This document shows positions 54,751 to 63,737 of a stretch of 64,000 bases of DNA, one piece after another. Positions within the stretch are counted from its first letter, which is position 1. Every line of letters begins with the position of its first letter. Location of the stretch: assembly GCA_030680355.1 (NCBI GenBank), contig JAUXVF010000025.1, forward strand, positions 62,001-126,000, read 5' to 3'. This DNA comes from Caulobacter sp. Lineage in GTDB: Bacteria > Pseudomonadota > Alphaproteobacteria > Caulobacterales > Caulobacteraceae. Both the position numbers and the translations under genes were made by a program. Under the pieces are notes generated by a model. It was not told where the DNA came from. It worked only from the letters and a program-made list of their open reading frames with translations, and made no database searches.

Positions 54751-55461
54751 TTACGCGTTGCGGGGTTCGATCTCGAACTCGATGACCTTGTGATCGGCGC
54801 GCAGCTCGGCGGCCAGCCGGTCGATGGCGGTGCGGTTGAGGGCGCTGACCGTGGCTCCGTGCTCGATATACTGACCCTTTTTCAGCAGCCGCTCGCTGAG
54901 CGGGGCCGAGCGCAGCCCCAGGGCCTTGAGCCGGGCGCGCAGGTCCTCGGCGCCGGGCGCCGATCCGCGGGCGTAGCGGATGGTGACGTCGGCCAGGGAC
55001 TGCTGCGGCAGCCGCTGGTCGATGATGCGGAAACCGGCCAGGATCACCAGGGCCAGGAAGGTGCCGGTGATGGCCACTTCCCAGAAGCCCATGCCGAACA
55101 GGATGCCGATCCCGGACGTGGTCCAGACTGAGGTGGCGGTGGTCAGGCCATGGACGTTGAAGCCCTCGCGGAAGATCACGCCGCCGCCTAGGAAGCCGAC
55201 GCCGGTCAGGATGCCGTGGGCCATGCGGACCGGATCGATGCGCATGACGTCGTGGGGGGTGGTGTCGCCGGCCCAGGCCAGCTGATGGTTGGCGGCCAGC
55301 ATCAGCAGGGCCGAGGTCACCGCCAGCAGGCTGTGGGTGCGGAAGCCCGCCGGCTGGCCGCGAAAGCCGCGCTCGAAGCCGATCAGGCCGCCGGCCGCCA
55401 GGGCGCCGAGCAGGGGCAGAATATACTGTGGCGCGAGGGCGGTGCTCAGAAAATCGTTCAT
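54751..55461 (-). CDS. MgtC/SapB family membrane protein
   Basis: A 236-residue protein with five hydrophobic segments in the first 160 residues. Family motifs: GGLIGFERGFRGQPAGFRTHSLL, GVGFLGGGVIFREGFNVHGLTTATSVW. The C-terminal 75 residues form a cytoplasmic ACT-like domain. MgtC-type proteins modulate membrane ATPase and Mg2+-limitation responses. The ATG at 55461 is preferred over the TTG one codon upstream. Divergent from the M20 peptidase. Confidence 0.92.
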   Translation of the reverse strand: MNDFLSTALAPQYILPLLGALAAGGLIGFERGFRGQPAGFRTHSLLAVTSALLMLAANHQLAWAGDTTPHDVMRIDPVRMAHGILTGVGFLGGGVIFREGFNVHGLTTATSVWTTSGIGILFGMGFWEVAITGTFLALVILAGFRIIDQRLPQQSLADVTIRYARGSAPGAEDLRARLKALGLRSAPLSERLLKKGQYIEHGATVSALNRTAIDRLAAELRADHKVIEFEIEPRNA

Positions 55462-55601
55462 CAATAATCCTCCGAACCCGGAACAATGCGCTGATCCGCG
55501 GTGGATGCAAATCGCCGTTATTCGCCGCGCGATTTTGCCGCGCCCTTGCGCCGGACGGGGCGAACAGTGTGAAACTGCGGCGTCAGTGGAGGAGGCGAGT
55601 C

Positions 55602-57020
55602 ATGGGCGTGTTGAGCAGGATTCTGGCCGGGGCGGCCGTGGCCGCGATCCTGCCCGGACTGGCGGGCGCGCAACCCGCGCCGCGGGCCGGCCAGGCCGCC
55701 TTCCGCGAGACCTACAAGGAATTGGTCGAGATCAACACCACCCTGTCGGTGGGCAGTTGCACGGCCGCGGCCGAGGCCATGGCGGCGCGGCTGCGGGCGG
55801 CCGGCTATCCCGACAGCGATCTGCATCTGATCGTCGCGCCCGGACATCCCCGCGAGGGCAACCTCGTCGCCGTCCTGCCGGGAACCGATCCGAAGGTCAG
55901 GGCCATCCTGCTGCTGGCCCATCTCGACGTGGTCGAGGCCAATCGCGCGGACTGGACGCGCGATCCCTTCACCCTGATCGAGGAAGACGGCTGGTTCTAC
56001 GCCCGCGGCGCCGCCGACGACAAAGCCCAGGCGGCGATCTGGGTCGACACGATGATCCGCTACAAACAGGAGGGCTTCCGGCCCAGGCGCACGGTCAAGA
56101 TGGCCCTGACCTGCGGCGAGGAGAGCGAGGGCGCCCTGAACGGGGCCAATCTGCTGGTCACCGAGCACCGCGACCTGATCGACGCCGAATTCGCCCTCAA
56201 TGAAGGCGCCGGCGGTCTGCTGGACGACGCCGGCAAGCCGGTGTCGCTGTCGATCCAGTCCGGCGAGAAGGTCTACCAGGACTTCACCCTGGAGACGACC
56301 AACCCGGGCGGCCATTCCAGCCGGCCGGTCAAGGACAACGCCATCATCCACCTGGCCGCGGCCCTGGTGCGGATCAGCGCCTACGAATTCCCCGTTCAGC
56401 TCAACGACACCACGCGGGCCTATTTCACCGCGATGGCGCCGCTGGTCGACGCCGACAGCGGCGCGGCCATGCGGGCCATCGTCGCCGATCCGTCGGACAA
56501 GGCGGCGCTGGCCGTCCTGGCCCGCAACGCCACCTGGAACAGCATGCTGCGCACCACCTGCGTGGCCACCCTGGTCAATGCCGGCCACGCGCCCAACGCC
56601 CTGCCGCAGCGGGCCACGGCCAACGTCAACTGTCGCATCTTCCCGGGCGTGTCCTATGAGGCGGTGCAGGCCAAACTGGCCGAGCTGGCGGCCGATCCGG
56701 CGGTGTCGATCGCGCCGGGCAAGACCCACCGCCTGACCCCGCCGCCGCCGGCCCTGTCGCCGATGGTCATGAAGCCCCTGCGGGCCCAGGCGGCGAAGAT
56801 GTGGCCGGGCGTGCCGATCGTGCCCTTCCAGTCGACGGGGGCCACCGACGGCAAATATCTGAACAGCTACGGCATCCCGACCTACGGCCTGACCGGCATC
56901 TTTTCCGACAACAGCAACAGCGGCGTGCACGGGCTGAACGAGCGGCTGCGGGTCAAGTCGCTCTATGACGCGCGGGACTTCCTTTACCTGCTGGTCAAGG
57001 ATTACGCCTCGGCGAAGTAG
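55602..57020 (+). CDS. Exported M20 family metallopeptidase
   Basis: A 472-residue M20/M25/M40 enzyme. Signal peptide MGVLSRILAGAAVAAILPGLAGA, metal-binding LLAHLDVVEA, GAADDKAQAA, catalytic Glu in TCGEESEG, lid/dimerisation domain (about 225-375) with the PGGHSSRP motif, and SNSGVHGLNERL near the end. The start at 55602 has GGAGGA eight bases upstream. Probably a periplasmic carboxypeptidase/dipeptidase. Confidence 0.93.
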   Translation: MGVLSRILAGAAVAAILPGLAGAQPAPRAGQAAFRETYKELVEINTTLSVGSCTAAAEAMAARLRAAGYPDSDLHLIVAPGHPREGNLVAVLPGTDPKVRAILLLAHLDVVEANRADWTRDPFTLIEEDGWFYARGAADDKAQAAIWVDTMIRYKQEGFRPRRTVKMALTCGEESEGALNGANLLVTEHRDLIDAEFALNEGAGGLLDDAGKPVSLSIQSGEKVYQDFTLETTNPGGHSSRPVKDNAIIHLAAALVRISAYEFPVQLNDTTRAYFTAMAPLVDADSGAAMRAIVADPSDKAALAVLARNATWNSMLRTTCVATLVNAGHAPNALPQRATANVNCRIFPGVSYEAVQAKLAELAADPAVSIAPGKTHRLTPPPPALSPMVMKPLRAQAAKMWPGVPIVPFQSTGATDGKYLNSYGIPTYGLTGIFSDNSNSGVHGLNERLRVKSLYDARDFLYLLVKDYASAK

Positions 57021-57050
57021 GGGGCTCGCCCCGCTGATCCAGCCTGCGTG

Positions 57051-57137
57051 GTTCGACACGCGCCCTGCGGGCGCTGCTCACCATGACATGCAATATTGGC
57101 CGCCATCCTGAGCCGCCGCGAAGCGGCGTGTCGAAGG
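57051..57137. repeat. TTCGACACGC-type inverted repeat
   Basis: Two inverted copies: GTTCGACACGC-GCCCTGCGGGC-GCTGCTCACCATGAC (about 57051-57087) and its reverse counterpart ATCCTGAGCCGCCGCG...GTGTCGAAGGAC (about 57103-57137). It lies between the M20 peptidase and yebC, marking the right edge of the inserted segment. Confidence 0.7.
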
Positions 57138-57143
57138 ACGCGC

Positions 57144-57902
57144 CTAGCCCTCGTAGTTCGCCGCGTCCTCGTCGCTGATGTCGGCGTTGGAATAGACGGT
57201 CTGCACGTCGTCGTCGTCATCGAGGGCGTCGAGCAGCTTCATCACCGTGCCGGCCTGGTCGCCGGTCACGGGCACCAGGCTCTTGGGCCGCCAGACGATC
57301 TTGGTGGTGGCCGCCTCGCCGAACTGGGCCTCCAGCGCCTGGGCGACCTCGTTGAGGTCTTCGAAGGCGGTGAAGATGGTGTGGCCCGAGCCCTCTTCGC
57401 CCAGATCGGCTTCGACGTCAGCGGCGCCGGCGAGAATGGCGGCTTCCATCATCGCGTCTTCGGTGGCGATCGCGGTCGGATACTCGATCTGGCCCATGCG
57501 GTCGAAGTTGAAGGTCACCGAACCGGTGGCGCCCATGTTGCCGCCCAGCTTGCCGAAGATGGTGCGGACATTGGCGGCGGCGCGGTTCTTGTTGTCGGTC
57601 AGCACCTCGACGATGACGCCGACGCCACCGGGGGCCAGGCCCTCGTAGCGGATCTCGCTGTAGTCGGCGAGATCGCCCATCTGCGAGCGTTTGATGGCCC
57701 GCTCGATGACGTCGCGCGGCACCGACTCGGCCTTGGCGTTGGCGACGGCCAGACGCAGGCGCGGGTTCATGTTGGGATCAGGCAGGCCGGCCTTGGCGGC
57801 CACGGTGATCTCGCGGGACAGTTTGGAGAACAGCTTGGACCGCACCGCGTCGGCGCGCCCCTTGCGGTGCATGATGTTCTTGAATTTTGAATGGCCAGCC
57901 AT
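57144..57902 (-). CDS. YebC/PmpR family protein
   Basis: A 252-residue protein of the YebC/TACO1 family, with start [55 protein letters not shown] and the acidic C-terminus. These bind DNA or help ribosomes through proline stretches. In many proteobacteria it lies immediately before ruvC; here 2.6 kb intervenes. Confidence 0.96.
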   Translation of the reverse strand: MAGHSKFKNIMHRKGRADAVRSKLFSKLSREITVAAKAGLPDPNMNPRLRLAVANAKAESVPRDVIERAIKRSQMGDLADYSEIRYEGLAPGGVGVIVEVLTDNKNRAAANVRTIFGKLGGNMGATGSVTFNFDRMGQIEYPTAIATEDAMMEAAILAGAADVEADLGEEGSGHTIFTAFEDLNEVAQALEAQFGEAATTKIVWRPKSLVPVTGDQAGTVMKLLDALDDDDDVQTVYSNADISDEDAANYEG

Positions 57903-57944
57903 GGATGCGGTGTCGGTCCCGTCGGTGGAAAGGGTTGCGGGCTT

Positions 57945-58553
57945 CTAGCGCTGGTTGGCGTCGGTTTCCAGCGGCAGGCAGTCGATCCGCTCGATCCGGC
58001 CCTCCGAGAGCCGGAAAACCGCGTCCTGCGGCACGTCGAGTTTAAGCGCCTCATCCTTCGCCAGCCCGGCGTAGAGACCGCGAATGACCCGGCCCGCTAC
58101 GCCATGGGACACCGCGACCAGGGGCATGTCCGTCGCTGTCGCTTCAGCCAGCCAGGCGCCCAACCGCGCCGCCATGCCGTCATAGCGCTCCCCGTCGGGT
58201 GAGGCGAAGTGCCAGTCCCAGCGACTGGTCCCGTTGCGGGCGCCAGGAAAGGCGAAGTCGATGTCCTCGTCGGTCAGACCGTCCCAGACGCCGAGACTGA
58301 CCTCGGCCAGGCGGGAATCGAGCGTCGGAGCGGCGAGGCTTGCGGCGGCGGCGATGATCTCGGCGGTATGGCGGGCGCGGCCCAGCGGACTACAGACCAG
58401 CGGCGTTCCAGCCGGAACCAGCGTGGCCAGCAAGGCGCCCATCTGTCCGGCTTGCCGCCGGCCCAGGCCCGTCAGCGGCGAGTCCAGCCCGCCCTGATAG
58501 CGTCGGGCCAGGTTGAACTCGGTCTGGCCGTGGCGGACGAGGTAGAGGCTCAC
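57945..58553 (-). CDS. Histidine phosphatase family protein
   Basis: A 202-residue phosphoglycerate-mutase-like phosphatase. It has the catalytic LVRHGQTEFN, Arg in CSPLGRARHTAEI, Glu in LAEVSLGVWDG, and second His in AVSHGVAGR. The start is a GTG at 58553 overlapping the ymdB TGA (GTGA), so it is coupled to it. Substrate unknown. Confidence 0.92.
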   Translation of the reverse strand: MSLYLVRHGQTEFNLARRYQGGLDSPLTGLGRRQAGQMGALLATLVPAGTPLVCSPLGRARHTAEIIAAAASLAAPTLDSRLAEVSLGVWDGLTDEDIDFAFPGARNGTSRWDWHFASPDGERYDGMAARLGAWLAEATATDMPLVAVSHGVAGRVIRGLYAGLAKDEALKLDVPQDAVFRLSEGRIERIDCLPLETDANQR

Positions 58554-59386
58554 GCCGTCGCCAACTCCACCACAGGCACCGTCTCGCTGAGCCGGCCGCC
58601 GATGCGGATCGGCTCGACGCGCAGGGCCAGGCCGGTGCGGTCGTCGGTCTCCACGAACACGCCGCAGACCGTGGCCGGGCCCGAGGCCGGCTGATAGCGG
58701 CCCTGGCTGATCTTGGTGGTGAACCGGCGCAGCGGCTCTTCCTTCTGGTTGCCGATGACGCTGTCGTAGTCGCAACAGGCGCCGGCGTCGGTCTGGTAGG
58801 CGGTGCCGCCGGTCAGGATCTGGCAGTCGGCGGTCGGCACATGGGTGTGGGTGCCCACCACCAGGCTGGCGCGGCCGTCGCAGTAGTGGCCCATGGCCAT
58901 CTTCTCGCTGGTCGCCTCGCAGTGCATGTCGACCAGCACCGCGTCGGCGACCTGGCCCAGCGGGGCCTTGTCCAGCTCGCGGTCGGCGGCGGCGAAGGGG
59001 TCGTCCATGGCGTCCATATGCACCCGGCCCAGTAGATTGATCACGAAGACGGTGCGGCCGCTCTGGGTCTGGAACAGGTGGCTGCCCTTGCCGGGCGCGT
59101 CGGACAGGATCGGATAGTTGGCCGGCCGGATCAGCCGCGGTTCGCGGACGATGTAGGTCAGGGCCTCCTTCTGGTCCCAGCTGTGGTTGCCCAGCGTCAG
59201 GCAATCCGCGCCCGCGTCGAACAGCTCGCCGGCGGTGTTCTCGGTGATGCCGAAGCCGGCGGCGGCGTTCTCGGCGTTGACCACGACGAACTCCAGCCCC
59301 AGCCGACGGCGCAGGTCGGGCAGGTGGTCGGCCAGGCCGTCGCGGCCGGAGCGGCCGACAACATCGCCAAAGAAGGCAAAGCGCAT
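58550..59386 (-). CDS. ymdB: YmdB family metallophosphoesterase
   Basis: A 278-residue calcineurin-like phosphoesterase (TIGR00282). Metal ligands are in FFGDVVGRSGR, VVNAENAAAGFGI, LGNHSWDQKE and VGTHTHVPTAD. YmdB of Bacillus hydrolyses 2',3'-cAMP and affects biofilm and sporulation. It is directly downstream of the formyl-THF ligase gene (TGA-ATG adjacent). Confidence 0.95.
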   Translation of the reverse strand: MRFAFFGDVVGRSGRDGLADHLPDLRRRLGLEFVVVNAENAAAGFGITENTAGELFDAGADCLTLGNHSWDQKEALTYIVREPRLIRPANYPILSDAPGKGSHLFQTQSGRTVFVINLLGRVHMDAMDDPFAAADRELDKAPLGQVADAVLVDMHCEATSEKMAMGHYCDGRASLVVGTHTHVPTADCQILTGGTAYQTDAGACCDYDSVIGNQKEEPLRRFTTKISQGRYQPASGPATVCGVFVETDDRTGLALRVEPIRIGGRLSETVPVVELATA

Positions 59387-59989
59387 TCAGTCGTCCTTTC
59401 GGGCGGCAATATAGCCGGCCTCGGTGAGAAACCCATCCAGCCGCTGGTCGTGCGGCTCATGGGGCACGGCGTCGTATTCCTGACCCGAAAAGGCCATGCC
59501 GATGAAGGGGGGGCGCTTGCCCGCCTCGCGCAGCGCGTCGAAGGTGCGGTCATAATGGCCGCCGCCCTGGCCCAGCCGCCGGCCGGCCCGGTCAAAGGCC
59601 AGCAGTGGCGTGATGATGATGTCGGGCCGCACCTCGGGCGCGGCGACCAGGGGGGCGGGCAGGCCGGTCAGGTCGTGGGCCAGCCGCTCGCCGGGCGCCC
59701 AGGTGCGAAACACCATCGGGCCGTCCGGGTCCTCGACGGACGGCAGGGCCAGCCGCCATCCGGTCTTGATCATGATGTCGCCCATCGGCCGGGGATCGAT
59801 TTCGGCGCCGAGGGCCTTGTAGATGGCCATCACGCCCGGCCGGGTCAGCTTGAGGGCGACCAGCATGGCCTCGGCGTGATCGGCGGCCATCCAGTCGGCC
59901 TCCGGATGCTCGATCAGCAGACCCTTGCGCCGGTTGCGGGCGTCGATACGGAGCGCGGCTTTCTGGGAGGCGAGAGCGGGATCGGTCAT
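59387..59989 (-). CDS. 5-formyltetrahydrofolate cyclo-ligase
   Basis: A 200-residue enzyme recycling 5-formyl-THF to methenyl-THF. It shows the N-terminal ALRIDARNRRKGL and the ATP/Mg-binding GQGGGHYDRTFD near residue 150. The gene follows the 6S RNA region and starts an operon with ymdB. The link to ZapA and 6S RNA is conserved in proteobacteria. Confidence 0.95.
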   Translation of the reverse strand: MTDPALASQKAALRIDARNRRKGLLIEHPEADWMAADHAEAMLVALKLTRPGVMAIYKALGAEIDPRPMGDIMIKTGWRLALPSVEDPDGPMVFRTWAPGERLAHDLTGLPAPLVAAPEVRPDIIITPLLAFDRAGRRLGQGGGHYDRTFDALREAGKRPPFIGMAFSGQEYDAVPHEPHDQRLDGFLTEAGYIAARKDD

Positions 59990-60035
59990 GTCTGCAATTA
60001 TGGGTGGCGGCGCCGCGAAGAACCGTGAAGGCGTT

Positions 60036-60212
60036 TTAAATCCCCTCGGACCTGTCGTGAACAGGTGGGCGCCGTGTGTCAGGGTCCACGGACCCTGTCA
60101 GGGACAGCTCCCTAGAGGTGAATTAAGGTCCCCGGGATTAGTTGCCTTCGACGAGAGCCACAGCAAGACCCGCCACCTTGCTAGATAGGGCTTCGGGGAC
60201 CAACAATAAAGG
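60036..60212 (-). ncRNA. ssrS: 6S RNA (approximate ends)
   Basis: The stretch lies exactly between zapA and the formyl-THF ligase gene, the standard place of 6S RNA. The minus strand pairs as an irregular rod: GGTGGCG with CGCCCACC, GGACC with GGTCC, an unpaired TTAATTCACC centre and terminal AGGGA/TCCCT. Alternative local hairpins are also strong (GGTCCCCG/CGGGGACC, CAGGGTCC/GGACCCTG). 6S RNA binds the housekeeping RNA polymerase. Ends are not resolved. Confidence 0.75.
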
Positions 60213-60249
60213 GCGATCATCAACCTTGCGCCGGCCGGGGGATGAGCCC

Positions 60250-60576
60250 CTAGCCGGTCGCCAGTTTTTCGATCTTGCGGGCCGCGTGCTCCAGCGCCGC
60301 CACGGCCTTGATCTCGACCTTGGACTGCTCGGTCTGGCTGCGGGCCAGTTCGTTCTGGGCGTGGGACAGCCGCATCCGGGTGTCGGCCAGCTCGTCGGCC
60401 AGCAGCAGGGCGCCCATCAGGAACAGCCGGGTGTCGCCGAGTTGGCCGACGTCCTGGCCGACCTGCCGGACCTGCTCGTCGAACAGCCGGGCGATCTCGG
60501 TCAGATGGCGTTCCTGGCCGTCCTCACAGCCGACGCTGTAGGGCTTGCCATTCACTTTCACGATGACCTGGGCCAT
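60250..60576 (-). CDS. zapA: Cell division protein ZapA
   Basis: A 108-residue coiled-coil protein that stimulates FtsZ bundling. It starts MAQVIVKVNGKPYSVGCEDG and has the conserved R-x-D-like QVGQDVGQLGDTRLFLMGALLLADEL. It begins 5 bases after the zauP stop, in one operon. Confidence 0.95.
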   Translation of the reverse strand: MAQVIVKVNGKPYSVGCEDGQERHLTEIARLFDEQVRQVGQDVGQLGDTRLFLMGALLLADELADTRMRLSHAQNELARSQTEQSKVEIKAVAALEHAARKIEKLATG

Positions 60577-60580
60577 GGGC

Positions 60581-60871
60581 TCAGCCTTCCGTTCCGGTGG
60601 CGGGGTCGTCCCCGAGGGCGGCGCGTATCTCGGCGATGGCCTTGCCGAGAGCGTCCGACGCCTGGGCGCCGGCCTCTTCCAGGGCCTTTTCGCGGGCCCT
60701 GGCGTCGTCCAGTTCGGCGGCCAGCCGGGCGCGGTCCTGGTCGAACAGACCGCCGACCTCCGCGCCGGCCTGGGCCATCTTGTCCGACATCCGGTTCTCG
60801 AGCATCGCCATGGCGCGCTCCAGCCGGCGTACGGCCAGGTCGAGGGCGCTTCCCTCAGCCTCTCCGGTCAT
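60581..60871 (-). CDS. zauP: ZapA partner ZauP (DUF4164)
   Basis: A 96-residue coiled-coil protein: LDLAVRRLERAMAMLENRMSD, DRARLAAELDDARAREKAL. In Caulobacter ZauP works with ZapA to focus the Z-ring and is encoded just upstream, as here. The start at 60871 (MTGEAEGSALDL) is chosen; the longer frame is antisense to tkt. Confidence 0.85.
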   Translation of the reverse strand: MTGEAEGSALDLAVRRLERAMAMLENRMSDKMAQAGAEVGGLFDQDRARLAAELDDARAREKALEEAGAQASDALGKAIAEIRAALGDDPATGTEG

Positions 60872-60998
60872 ATTGGCGGCTCCTTGATCAACCCTCCCTG
60901 TATAGACCGCGCCGGGCGCAGACTGGAAGGCGGGTTGAAACGATCGTCCTGTCGTGCGAACCCGCGCCTGCCCCGCCACCAGCCGAGAGTCGCCCGCA
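60872..60998. promoter_or_regulatory. Divergent intergenic region zauP / tkt
   Basis: 127 bases between two divergent starts and hence likely holding both promoters. No clear -35/-10 pair is visible by eye. Confidence 0.3.
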
Positions 60999-62963
60999 AT
61001 GCCCGTCAGCCCCGTTACGATGGCCGACGCCATCCGCGTCCTCTCCATGGACGCTGTCCATGCCGCCAAGTCCGGCCACCAGGGCGCGCCCATGGGCCTG
61101 GCCGATGTGGCCACCGTGCTGTGGACGAAATTCCTCAAATATGACGCCAGCCGGCCGGACTGGGCCGACCGCGACCGTTTCGTGCTGTCGGCCGGCCACG
61201 CCTCGATGCTGATCTACAGCCTGCTGCATCTGACCGGCTCGAAGGCCGTGACCATGGAGCAGATCCGCAACTTCCGTCAGTGGGGCAGCAACACGGCGGG
61301 CCATCCCGAGTACGGCCACACGCCCGGCGTCGAGGTCACCACCGGCCCGCTGGGCCAGGGCCTCGCCACCGCTGTCGGCATGGCCATGGCCGAGCGTTCG
61401 ATGAACGCCCGCTACGGGGACGACCTGGTCGACCACCGCACCTGGGTCATCGCCGGCGACGGCTGCCTGATGGAGGGCGTCAGCCATGAGGCCATCAGCC
61501 TCGCCGGGCGGCTCAAGCTCGGCAAGCTGACCGTCCTCTTCGACGACAACAACACCACCATCGACGGCGCCGCCACCATCGCCGAGACCGGCGATCAGAT
61601 CGCCCGCTTCAAGGCCGCCGGCTGGGCGGTCAAGGCGGTCGATGGTCACGACCACGGCAAGATCGCCGCGGCCATGCGCTGGGCGACGAAACAGTCGGTC
61701 CCGACCATGATCGCCTGCCGCACCAAGATATCGAAGGGCGCCGGCCCCAAGGAAGGCGACGTCCACGGCCACGGCTATTCCCTGTTCGACGCGGAAGGCG
61801 TCGCCGCCCGCGAGGCCATGGGCTGGACCCTGCCGCCGTTCGAGATGCCCGAGGATGTCACCGCCGCCTGGCGCAAGGCCGGCCGCAAGGGCGCCTCGCC
61901 CCGCCGCAAATGGGAAGCCCGGCTCAAGGCCGACGCCCGCGCCGCCGACTTCACCCGCGCCATGAAGGGCGACCTGCCGGCCGGGGCCTTCGAGGCCCTC
62001 GACGCCCATATCGCCAAACTGCTGGCCGAGCCGGTGGTCAACGCCACCCGCGTCCATTCCGGCGCCGCCCTGGCCGCCCTGACCCCGGCCATCCCCGAGA
62101 TGATCGGCGGCTCGGCCGATCTGACCGGCTCCAACAACACCTTCGTCAAGGGCATGGTCGCCTACGATCTGCCCGACTACGCCGGCCGCTACGTCCACTA
62201 CGGCGTGCGCGAGCACGGCATGGCGGCGGCGATGAACGGCATGGCCCTGCATGGCGGCGTGATCCCCTACAGCGGGGCCTTCATGGTGTTTTCCGACTAC
62301 AGCCGCCCGGCCATCCGTCTGGGCGCGCTGATGGGCGTGCGGGTCATCCATGTGATGACCCATGACTCCATCGGTGTGGGCGAGGACGGCCCCACCCACC
62401 AGCCGGTCGAGCACCTGGCGTCCTTGCGGGCCATGCCCAACCTGCTGGTCTTCCGCCCGGCCGACGCGGTCGAGGCGGCCGAATGCTGGCGTCTGGCGCT
62501 GGAGTCGAAGACCACGCCGTCGGTGATGGCCCTGTCGCGCCAGAAGACCGGCATCGTGCGAACCCAGGGCGGCAATCTGTCGGCCAGGGGCGCCTATGAA
62601 GCCGCCGCCGCCGAGGGCGAGGCCCGGGTTACGATCTTCGCCTCGGGCTCGGAGGCGCCCATCGCCCTGGCCGCCCGCGACCTGCTGCAGGCGCAGGGCG
62701 TGCCGACCCGGGTGGTTTCGACCCCCTGCTGGGAGCTGTTCGAGCAACAGACGCCGGCCTACCGCGCCGCCACCATCGGCAAGGCCCCCGTGCGGGTGGC
62801 CGTCGAGGCGGCGGTCAAGTTCGGCTGGGAGCGGTTCATCGGCGAGGACGGCGTCTTCGTCGGCATGACCGGCTTTGGCGCCAGCGCCCCGGCCGACCGG
62901 CTGTACAAGGAATTCGGCATCACCGCCGAGGCCGTGGCCGCCGCCGCCAGGGCGAAACTCTAA
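60999..62963 (+). CDS. tkt: Transketolase
   Basis: A 654-residue thiamine diphosphate enzyme. Visible motifs: N-terminal MDAVHAAKSGHQGAPMGLAD, phosphate contact RFVLSAGHASML, TPP/Mg site GDGCLMEGVSHEAISLAG and IDGAAT, Pyr-domain GVREHGMAAAMNG and EDGPTHQPVEHL. The start at 60999 fits the family. It runs the pentose phosphate pathway exchange reactions and is followed by a strong terminator. Confidence 0.97.
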   Translation: MPVSPVTMADAIRVLSMDAVHAAKSGHQGAPMGLADVATVLWTKFLKYDASRPDWADRDRFVLSAGHASMLIYSLLHLTGSKAVTMEQIRNFRQWGSNTAGHPEYGHTPGVEVTTGPLGQGLATAVGMAMAERSMNARYGDDLVDHRTWVIAGDGCLMEGVSHEAISLAGRLKLGKLTVLFDDNNTTIDGAATIAETGDQIARFKAAGWAVKAVDGHDHGKIAAAMRWATKQSVPTMIACRTKISKGAGPKEGDVHGHGYSLFDAEGVAAREAMGWTLPPFEMPEDVTAAWRKAGRKGASPRRKWEARLKADARAADFTRAMKGDLPAGAFEALDAHIAKLLAEPVVNATRVHSGAALAALTPAIPEMIGGSADLTGSNNTFVKGMVAYDLPDYAGRYVHYGVREHGMAAAMNGMALHGGVIPYSGAFMVFSDYSRPAIRLGALMGVRVIHVMTHDSIGVGEDGPTHQPVEHLASLRAMPNLLVFRPADAVEAAECWRLALESKTTPSVMALSRQKTGIVRTQGGNLSARGAYEAAAAEGEARVTIFASGSEAPIALAARDLLQAQGVPTRVVSTPCWELFEQQTPAYRAATIGKAPVRVAVEAAVKFGWERFIGEDGVFVGMTGFGASAPADRLYKEFGITAEAVAAAARAKL

Positions 62964-62979
62964 CGCCGGCGGCGCCGGT

Positions 62980-63004
62980 CCCGCGAGACCTCGCGGGTTT
63001 CCTT
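62980..63004 (+). terminator. Intrinsic terminator after tkt
   Basis: CCCGCGAG-AC-CTCGCGGG is a perfect 8-bp hairpin followed by TTTCCTTTC, 17 bases after the tkt stop. Confidence 0.8.
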
Positions 63005-63046
63005 TCGTCTCCCGACTTGGCAGTCTGGCTGTCAGGGGGACTGACC

Positions 63047-63667
63047 ATGAGCCGGATCACCAACGCCTGCCTCGCCGCCCTGCTGGCGATCGCCCTGGCC
63101 GCGCCGCTGGCGCCGGCGATGGCGGCCGAGCCCACGCCGTTGCCGGCCCACGCCCTGCGGCTCGGCTGCTGGGGTGGCGACGCCCCGGTGACCGCGCAGG
63201 AGGTGGCGGCCATCCAGGACCTGATGACCTTCGCCGAGGATAACGACGGCCGGCCGGTTTATCTCGACGCGGTCATCACCGCCGACGCGGGGGCGGGCGG
63301 CTGCCGGCGCGATTACACCGGCAAAGCCAAACGTCCGGCGCCGACGGAAGATGGCGCGGTCATCGTCATGGACCGCTGTGAGAGCAAGGCCCTCTGCTGG
63401 CGACAGGGTCTGTTGCAGATCACCGCCAACGGCCCGCCGATGGTCATCGAACACAGCATCATCCTGCCCCGCCCCGAAGACCTGCCCGAAAGCCTGCCCT
63501 ACCGCATGGGCGGCTATGGCGACTGGCTGAACTACCAGGGCCCGTTCATCGTCCGGTTCCACAGCGGCACCGGCTACGTCTACGTCACCTTCACCCCGCC
63601 GGACCCGGCCCTGGTCGACGTCTGGCGCCGCGCCGCCTGCAACGCCGACCCGGCCGCCTGCCGGTAG
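63047..63667 (+). CDS. Exported protein of unknown function
   Basis: A 206-residue protein with a clear signal peptide (MSRITNACLAALLAIALAAPLAPAMAA). The mature part has four Cys (GCWGG, GGCRRDY, RCESKALCWR) that may form disulfides, and a C-terminal Tyr-rich segment. The start at 63047 has CAGGGGGA eight bases upstream. I recognise no family. Confidence 0.75.
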   Translation: MSRITNACLAALLAIALAAPLAPAMAAEPTPLPAHALRLGCWGGDAPVTAQEVAAIQDLMTFAEDNDGRPVYLDAVITADAGAGGCRRDYTGKAKRPAPTEDGAVIVMDRCESKALCWRQGLLQITANGPPMVIEHSIILPRPEDLPESLPYRMGGYGDWLNYQGPFIVRFHSGTGYVYVTFTPPDPALVDVWRRAACNADPAACR

Positions 63668-63690
63668 CGGCCCGTCCCGACGCGGCGCCG

Positions 63691-63715
63691 GTCACAAATC
63701 CTCACCCGATGTGAC
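63691..63715. promoter_or_regulatory. Inverted repeat in the gap upstream region
   Basis: GTCACA at 63691-63696 and TGTGAC at 63710-63715 form a perfect 6-bp inverted repeat with a 13-base gap, about 25 bases before the candidate -35 of gap. It could be an operator. Confidence 0.35.
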
Positions 63716-63737
63716 CCCCGTCCAATCGGCCCCGGGG

